Part shown: positions 57,961 to 64,000 of the stretch, piece after piece
How the letters are laid out: each line of letters starts with the position of its first letter
How positions within the stretch are numbered: position 1 is the first letter of the stretch
NCBI GenBank assembly: GCA_019279435.1
Contig: JAAALK010000288.1
Span: 73,170,811-73,234,810, forward strand
Reading direction: 5' to 3'
DNA length: 64,000 nt
DNA from: Zizania palustris
Lineage: Eukaryota; Streptophyta; Magnoliopsida; Poales; Poaceae
The notes under the pieces: generated by a model
What the model was told of the DNA's origin: nothing
Seen by the model: only the letters and a program-made list of their open reading frames with translations
Databases searched by the model: none
Made by a program: the position numbers and the translations under genes

Positions 57961-58821
57961 TCATTGAATATCTTGTTCCTTGAATAAATATCATTTTCAT
58001 TGATTGATGAGTTGATAACCCATTATGTGACACTCTTTGTTTTATAATGATGTTGTTCAAAATGGATCACTGATTTTATCATCATGTGGGACAATGATGA
58101 TACATAGATTAGCACATCCGACTGATTGATAATCATGTTTCACAGATCATAGACATAGAGATATCAAATTAGTGATGTGAACACATTTTGGTGAACCTGG
58201 TGTTGGAGAGACCCACTTGAGATACTATTGGGATTGTTATTTTTATGTGCCCTCAGTTATCATCTCAAATGGTGTACCTATAGAGTCCTTAGACCTGAGA
58301 TCATCATTTGATTCTAGAATGTGTAGTAGCACACTTTGATGGTTCCTAACGCTATTCGGTAACTGGGTTGCCATAAGGGTTGTTTTCAAGGGTGTTATGA
58401 AACATGTCATGGGATGTGAGTGGTCAATATGGAATCTACCCCTCCTAATAACGGGAGAGATGTCTCTAGTCCCTCGAGGTAGTCAGATTGGAAAAGTGCA
58501 TGGCCATGCCACTATGACTAAAGAATTAATCATGGTTTGAATCCATTACTTGTTCAAGTGAAATGTTGAGCTAACCAACAAAGGTGGCACGTATCTCGCC
58601 TTAATCTTGACTGATGTCATGTGGTAAAGAGACTGGTGCATGTGTATATCAAGGTTCAACGAAAATTTGATTTTGTACACTTTCAGAGATAATATGTGCT
58701 ACTAGGCACCACTATTGATCAGTGAGCCAAAAAAGGTTTCCGGGCCATTTGTGTATGAACCTATCGGGTCAAGGCATGGATTAAGAAACTTGCTAAGAAT
58801 TGGTTCTTGTGCAAGTGGATG
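57961..58821. other. Non-coding retrotransposon-like DNA
   Basis: No open frame. It follows the break in copia D and precedes an inverted gypsy LTR. It may be the internal region of either, but no diagnostic motif was found. Confidence 0.35.
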
Positions 58822-59359
58822 TGTTGTAGCAATTGCGTTAGCTACAAATAGGTTTCTATGATAGGGGTGTAAGATGTGGAACATGAACCGCGAAGGGTTC
58901 TTTCAAAGAGAGAGAGAGGGATTTATACTAGTTTGAGTCTCCTAGGAGGGATAATCCTACGTCTAGTTTATAGTGATTCTGGCATAATATCGCCTCTGTG
59001 TGTTCTATTCTACTACACGGATGGTGCCCTGCTTTTATAGGAAAGAAAGCTAAAGGAGAAGGCTCTTTTACTCTCTACATGCCATGGGCTTTGTAGGGGT
59101 AAAAGAGGGAATCAACTAGGCTACTGTGCATGCAACTTTACAACTTTATGTTCGTGGTAGATATACATCATTTCAGGGGCATGGACCTGTGGTATGGCTA
59201 CTTGTACTGTAGTAGTACTGAGATGTCTTGTCTTCCGGTCTGGAGTGCCTGCCAGAGGTATGGATATAGGCCTCGCCAGCTTGGCAGGCTCCGTGGCTCT
59301 GCACCTCGGAGGCTTGCATCATTTGGCCCCTTGTTAAGGGACAATTATTTCCCCCAATA
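58822..59359 (-). repeat. Gypsy LTR, minus orientation
   Basis: On the minus strand it begins (TA)TTGGGGGAAATAATTGTCC directly after a purine tract CGAGGGGCTA, has a TATA-like CCTATAAAAGCAGGG, and ends CTACAACA at 58822. The start and purine tract mirror those of the plus-oriented LTR at 6529. The first dinucleotide is TA, probably a decayed TG. Confidence 0.45.
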
Positions 59360-59980
59360 GTAGCCCCTCGTGCGTAGCCCTTCACGCAAAGGGATGTGTG
59401 CGTCCTAGGGGCAAATGATGCTTGTAGGAAGATGCTTCGCAAGAGGTCCCTTTCGGAGCCTAGCCTCAGAGAATAGTCCCGAGCCGTATGATCATTAAAT
59501 GCACGTGTAGAACGGAGGGGACGGCCTTGGGATCTCAAACGGTACCGGAGGCCAATGGCTGGAGTGAAAGGACGCCTTCGGGAACACAACCAGCACCAGA
59601 GGCCAACGACCGGAATGAATGGGTGCCTTCGGGAGTCGAAATGGTGCCCGGTGAGAAACCATGTTGGAGAATATGGTTTTGATATTCCAGATGTGATGCG
59701 TGATTGTCAACGGAAGTCAAAGAAAGGGAGATATGAAGACCTACCGAGTCTGAGGCGCATGTGACTCAGGTACACGGGGCAGCGAGCAACAGCCGGGCAG
59801 AGGAGCCAGCGAAGTCGGGCTGGCCCAATCCGGGTACATGGCTAGGAGCGGCAGAGGATCCACTGGTCTGTTGACTGGGTTTGACTCAGGTATACGGGCA
59901 GCGAGCGATTGCCGGGCTGAGGAAGCTGCGGGGTCAGGTCGGCCCAATCCGGGTACCCGGTGCGAAGACGGTGGACGCTT
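59360..59980 (-). repeat. Internal 3' end of a gypsy element with tandem repeats
   Basis: Lies upstream (in element sense) of the purine tract. It contains a ~54-bp unit with GGCCAA(T/C)G and GCCTTCGGGA repeated at about 59530, 59584 and 59638, and a ~121-bp unit beginning TGACTCAGGTA repeated at 59761 and 59882. No coding frame. Confidence 0.5.
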
Positions 59981-61292
59981 TGTCAGTTTCGGCGCAAAAC
60001 TGACAACCTATGATTATATTATTTTTAGGATATTAATATTTAGTTTTTAAGTTTAGAATATTTTTATTTGAGTTAGGTGATTTTTCTAAGAATATTTTAG
60101 TAATTTTCGGAATTTATTTTAGGGTCAGTTTAATTTACCTTAGGGGTAAATTAGTCTTTTCATGTATTAGGAGTCGCCTATAAATAGGCCCTTATCCCCC
60201 CTTGGATAGATGACTGTTTATAATAGATTAATCTACAGTCCACCGATTAGTTTTGGATCTACGATTTTTTCCGAGTTCGATCGGTTCCTCCGCTGACTGA
60301 GTTTTTTCTTCCCTCTGGCCGGCGCGTGCATCAGAACAGCGCACCTTCTTTCCACGGCGCGACAGCCATCTTTTTGCCTATAGTTTTCTGCGCGTGCAGG
60401 AACTTGATGCAAGATATCAAAGAAAAAGGCTACAGCCGCGTGTGGACCCCACTGGTCTTTTCTTTGGCGCTGGTTCCTGCGCTGTTTTTGTTTTTTCTTT
60501 GGCGTTGGTTCCTGCTCCCGTCACGAAGTTCAGGCGCGGCTGGTCGAGGAAAGCTTCGGCGCGTGATAGCATCTGTGTGCGGCAGAGCCACAGAGTAGCA
60601 GGTTTGCTGCAGCGGTACGTCAGGACTTTTGACGCAACTTTAGGCGGAGATCTGTAGCAGCCCAAGAACATCATCACGAAGCCAGGTGTGAGAAGCAGTA
60701 GACGGTTGCAGATTTTTCGGTTGGACCTTTTGCGCACAGGCGAGATGCAGGTTTGTTATTCATCTCCTAATTTTTAGTTAGAATAAATAAGTTAGTTATC
60801 TATTTTAAATTAATCTGGAAATAATAATTTTGCAGTTAATATTTTTATCTGTTCAATTTTTTAGTCATCTCGTATTATTTAGTTAAGTGTCTTTATCTCG
60901 ATCTTAAATAAAATATTATATCATTAGTATTCGCAGTAAATTTTTTATTCTAGTTTTTACCTGCAATATTTTCGGTTTAATTCTGAATTAATTTTTAGTG
61001 ATTCATGTTCTATTAATTTGATTAGTATTTTATTTCTAGACTGAAATATAAATATTTAGTAATATTTTTAGGTGTTTTTATTCACTATAGTATTTTTATT
61101 TAGATTATTTTTAATACCATTTTAATTAGGACTCCGGTCATTTTTAAGCTAGACAACTTCAATTCCTGAAATTTGCTTTGCAAATATTTTTGTCTGGTTA
61201 AGTTTATTTGGGTGTTGGGATTAAAATATAGTTTAGCAAGAAATTTTTAGGCGCCCATTCACCCCTCCTCGGTCGCTACTTTCGGTCCTACA
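59981..61292 (+). repeat. 5' LTR of copia E
   Basis: The end TTCGGTCCTACA at 61292 and the primer-binding site after it are clear. The start TGTCAGTTTCGGCGC at 59981 is a proposal. It contains a TATA-like CCTATAAATAGGCC near 60178. The frames at 60326-60657 lack domains and fall in the transcribed part of the LTR. Confidence 0.6.
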
Positions 61293-61294
61293 AG

Positions 61295-61306
61295 TGGTAT
61301 CAGAGC
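61295..61306 (+). other. Primer-binding site of copia E
   Basis: TGGTATCAGAGC, two bases after the LTR end. Confidence 0.9.
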
Positions 61307-61357
61307 GAGGTTAGGGTTTTCTATTATCTTAACCGATTCTAAACCTAGGTAGTGACC

Positions 61358-63530
61358 ATGACGTTTTCTGGTAAAATCCCGTCCCTAGAAGCTTTTGGCT
61401 ACACTTATTGGAAGACTCTCATGCGAGCATACCTCATGAGTTAGAGCTCGGACATATGGGAGATTTGTGTTCATCCTACTTTCACCATAAAGACTATTGC
61501 TGCGGATACTGCTGTAGATGTAGTTACACAACATCAAAATAATAGTAAAGCGGTGAACATTTTATTTTATGGTCTAGGTCCTAGTGAGTTTGAGCGTGTT
61601 AGCCATCTCACCACTGCTCGAGATATCTGGGCTACCCTCCAGGCACACCATGAGGAGACAGCTCAGGTCAAGGCTAGGCTCTACCAGACCTACCGGCGTG
61701 AGTATGAAAATTTCTCACAGAAGCCGAGTGAGACTGTTGAGGCTTTGTTTGGTCATTTTCAATCGATCATTAACTAGCGTCGCGTTAACAAGCCCGAGGG
61801 TGATCAGCTGGTCTCGTTTCATGAACAGGCGCTTAAGGTACTCCATACCTTGGACCCTAAGATCTGGGAGATCAAGGTCTCTTCTATTGTTGAGAGCGTG
61901 TCTTATGATACCTTGACCGCCGGAGAGCTTTTTAGTAAGCTCAAGGCCTCAGAGGTCGATATCCAGTTGAGATCAAATCTCACTGGTTCTGGGTAAAGAC
62001 TCTGGCGCTTGCGACACCATCTGCTGATCCTAATGCCATGAGTTGTACTGCTTTTTCCTTGATGTCTATCTCTGAGGAACAACTTGATACTCTAGGAGAT
62101 GATGATTTGTGCTTGTTTAACAACCGGGTGTGACGTGTCTATGATAAGAGAATGTTTAAGAGAAACGGCACAAAATCTGGATGCTTTGAGTGTGGTGACC
62201 CAGGTCATTTCATCGCCGACTGCCCCAAGTAGAAGAATTACAAGAAGGGCATCGGCGGCAACTCCTACAACTCCGGCAAGTATGACAACTCCACAAAGGG
62301 AAAGCCCAAGACAAGTTTTTTTCGAAAAGCTCTAAAGGATTACAGGCGTGAGAATAAGAAGCGAGACAAGACCTTCTTCGCCGAGATGGAGAAAAGATAC
62401 TCCAAGAGATCCTCGTCTCCCTCCTCATCTTCAAGTTCAAGTGATGAAGAGATCATGATCAGGAAGGGGAAGGACAGGGACAATCCGGCGGGCCTCTATT
62501 TCATGGGCTTCGGGGACAAGCCGAAGAGTCGCTCACATCACAGCCGAAGACCCCACAAGAGCTTCTGTTCAATGGCTCTTGGAGAGAAGAAAGAGAATGA
62601 CTCCTCTAATGACTCCGACGACGATGATGAGAAGGCATCTTCCTATAAACAAGAAGTTGTTAATTTACTAGAACAGAACCGTCAGGAGTTGAAGTATCGG
62701 GAGAGACTGCTTAGAGGGGCTAAGAAGAGGATAGACGAGCTTGAGAGTGAGCTTGCCATGGCGAATGGCAAGATTGAGAGTCTGCCTTCTTCCCCTCGCT
62801 TGGGTGATAGTGGTGAGTGCCCTAACTGTGAGGCGTTGTTGTGTGACCTGACGACTCTTAAGTTCAGGTACACAGAGAGAGTAGATGAGAGAGACGCATT
62901 GGCCACTAAGCTTGAGAGCGCTCAGCAAGAGCTAAAAAATGCTCATGCGACTGTCGTCGTACCTTGTGTAGACTGCTCATCCTATTTAGATAGCATAGAT
63001 GAGCTGAGAGCCAAGAGTGATGAGTAGTTGAGCGAGTTAGCTGGAGTGAGAGCTGAGTTGGAGCAAAGTAAGCTAGAGCTTGAGACATTGTTAGTTCCAC
63101 CCACTGTTTGTGAGAACTATTTGTCCATGAGAATGGAGTTGATCAAGCTAAAAGCAGAGAAGTCTGTCGAAGTTGATAAAGAGTATGAGATCTGCTTGTC
63201 TCAGGTGGAGGTGTTAGCTTCCTTGAGAGAGGAGCTAGCTGATGTTCAGAACGAGAACTTTTACCTCCGTCAGATCCTGAGTTGGATTAGTGCCAGAGAG
63301 CCACAGCTCGGCATGATGATCCAGCAGTTCAAGAGACCGGATGGGTTTGGGGTAGGTTACACCTATACCAAGGCTGATTTTGAGAGTGCCATTAACCGTG
63401 CAGTGGAGTGGAGTAAGATGACTCCCGAACAGAGATATCCTAAGACTCACTCCACTGAGTCCTTTAAGGATAGTCAGCCCAAGGATGGAGTGTTCCAAGA
63501 ACAACCTAAAGCTCCACCTAAGAAGCTATT
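61358..63530 (+). pseudogene. gag: Gag of copia E with long coiled coil
   Basis: ATG 61358 opens FSGKIPSLEAFGYTYWKTLM; TAG codons occur near 61441 and 61776. The UBN2/gag block follows (TTARDIWATLQAHHEETAQV). An intact CCHC knuckle CFECGDPGHFIADC is at about 62179-62222, then Lys-rich and Ser-rich stretches. From 62640 to 63260 there is heptad-rich sequence (LLRGAKKRIDELESELAMAN, LATKLESAQQELKNAHA, LAGVRAELEQSKLELETLL), broken by one TAG at 63025. Such long coiled coils after the knuckle are known from large grass copia gags. The element is cut at 63531 by an LTR fragment before any pol sequence. Confidence 0.8.
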
Positions 63531-63943
63531 GACACGAAAACGTGCCCCCCTCCACTTGGGTCAGCCCGGCGCATTTAGCCTTGCCTCGATCTCTGCTCGG
63601 TCTTCTACGGGGATATCTTCAAGTGTAGGTGACATTATGTTGCGGTTGTCAATATCTGCGCCTCCTATTGTGTCCATCGGCGGTGTAGACGTATTAGTCG
63701 AAGTAGATGTACCGGCGGCCGATGTAGACGTACTCATCGTGTTGGCGTAGCTTTTCCCCAGCGGAGTCGCCAAAAAGTGTGTTGACACGAAAACGTGCCC
63801 CCGCACTTGGGCCAGTCCGGCGATCCAAAAGTGCACGGATACTTAGGGATAGGCCTAAGCATGACGTAGCACCGACGCCGCATTCTGACTACCCTTAATA
63901 GTGATAAGGGGGTGGAGTCGCCAGGCAACCAGATTACACAAAA
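63531..63943 (-). mobile_element. Minus-strand LTR-retrotransposon fragment inside copia E
   Basis: TTGACACGAAAACGTGCCCC occurs at 63530 and again at 63780 in the same orientation. On the minus strand, the LTR end CGTTTTCGTGTCAACA is followed by a TTTTTGGCGACTCCGCTGGG leader (63778-63741), a typical gypsy primer-binding context. The left copy is only about 40 bp long, so the element is internally deleted. The internal 170 bp shows no domain. Confidence 0.55.
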
Positions 63944-64000
63944 TGTTGGACCGGAAACGGCGACCAGAGGGGGGGGGGGTGAATGGGAGCTTTTAAAATT
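63944..64000 (-). repeat. LTR tip of copia E type, minus orientation, cut by window end
   Basis: Reverse-complemented it reads GCTCCCATTCACCCC..GGTCGCCGTTTCCGGTCCAACA, matching the end of the copia E LTR (GCGCCCATTCACCCC..GGTCGCTACTTTCGGTCCTACA at 61252-61292). A run of about 12 G occurs at 63968-63979. Continues past 64000. Confidence 0.7.

Overview
The window is nuclear DNA of a flowering plant, almost certainly a grass and probably Oryza or a close relative. The basis is spliced genes with GT..AG introns and plant-family products, GC-rich first exons, Tourist- and Mutator-like MITEs, and Ty1/copia, Ty3/gypsy and LINE retrotransposons. One Ty3/gypsy copy has an extra ORF before gag, as rice RIRE3/RIRE8 do. 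The species is inference. Only three host genes can be supported; most of the remaining DNA is transposon-derived.

Layout. 1-9.5 kb: degenerate retrotransposon remnants (a copia LTR, an inverted gypsy gag, a gypsy LTR), a hAT-like element and two related foldback MITEs. 9.57-11.42 kb: a non-autonomous Mutator-like element carrying a gene fragment and a nested hAT; it ends 37 bp before the next start codon. 11.46-13.83 kb: six-exon SFT2/Got1-like vesicle-transport gene. 14.73-17.80 kb: eight-exon F-box gene resembling Arabidopsis At3g61730. Its last exon is present again, intact, at 20.88-20.97 kb beyond a 2.5 kb hAT element. 21-23.3 kb: intergenic with a hairpin MITE. 23.28-25.63 kb: tandem triplication (~784 bp units) that includes the 3' tip of a LINE.

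25.51-50.97 kb is one insertion nest. A minus-strand LINE (target duplication ACCAAGGTCCATT) is split by a plus-strand copia element A (TAAAC), which is split by an inverted gag-only copia element B (ACCTA), which is split by a chromovirus-like gypsy element C with 3.4 kb LTRs (ACTAA). A later tandem duplication plus deletions left a solo LTR, a chimeric 0.4 kb segment and a gypsy copy lacking most of its 5' LTR and its reverse transcriptase core.

51.57-52.11 kb: an intronless DUF4228/PADRE-like gene with a clear TATA box. 53.8-58 kb: a decayed copia element D. 58.8-60 kb: an inverted gypsy 3' end. 60-64 kb: copia element E (5' LTR and long coiled-coil gag), cut by another LTR fragment, with an inverted LTR tip of E's kind at the window edge.

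The three host genes are unrelated in function (Golgi/endosome trafficking, ubiquitin-ligase adaptor, stress-type DUF4228 protein) and nothing suggests they act together. I found no sign of a novel multigene system. The interesting content is structural: nested insertions, an insertion at a promoter, and a duplicated terminal exon.
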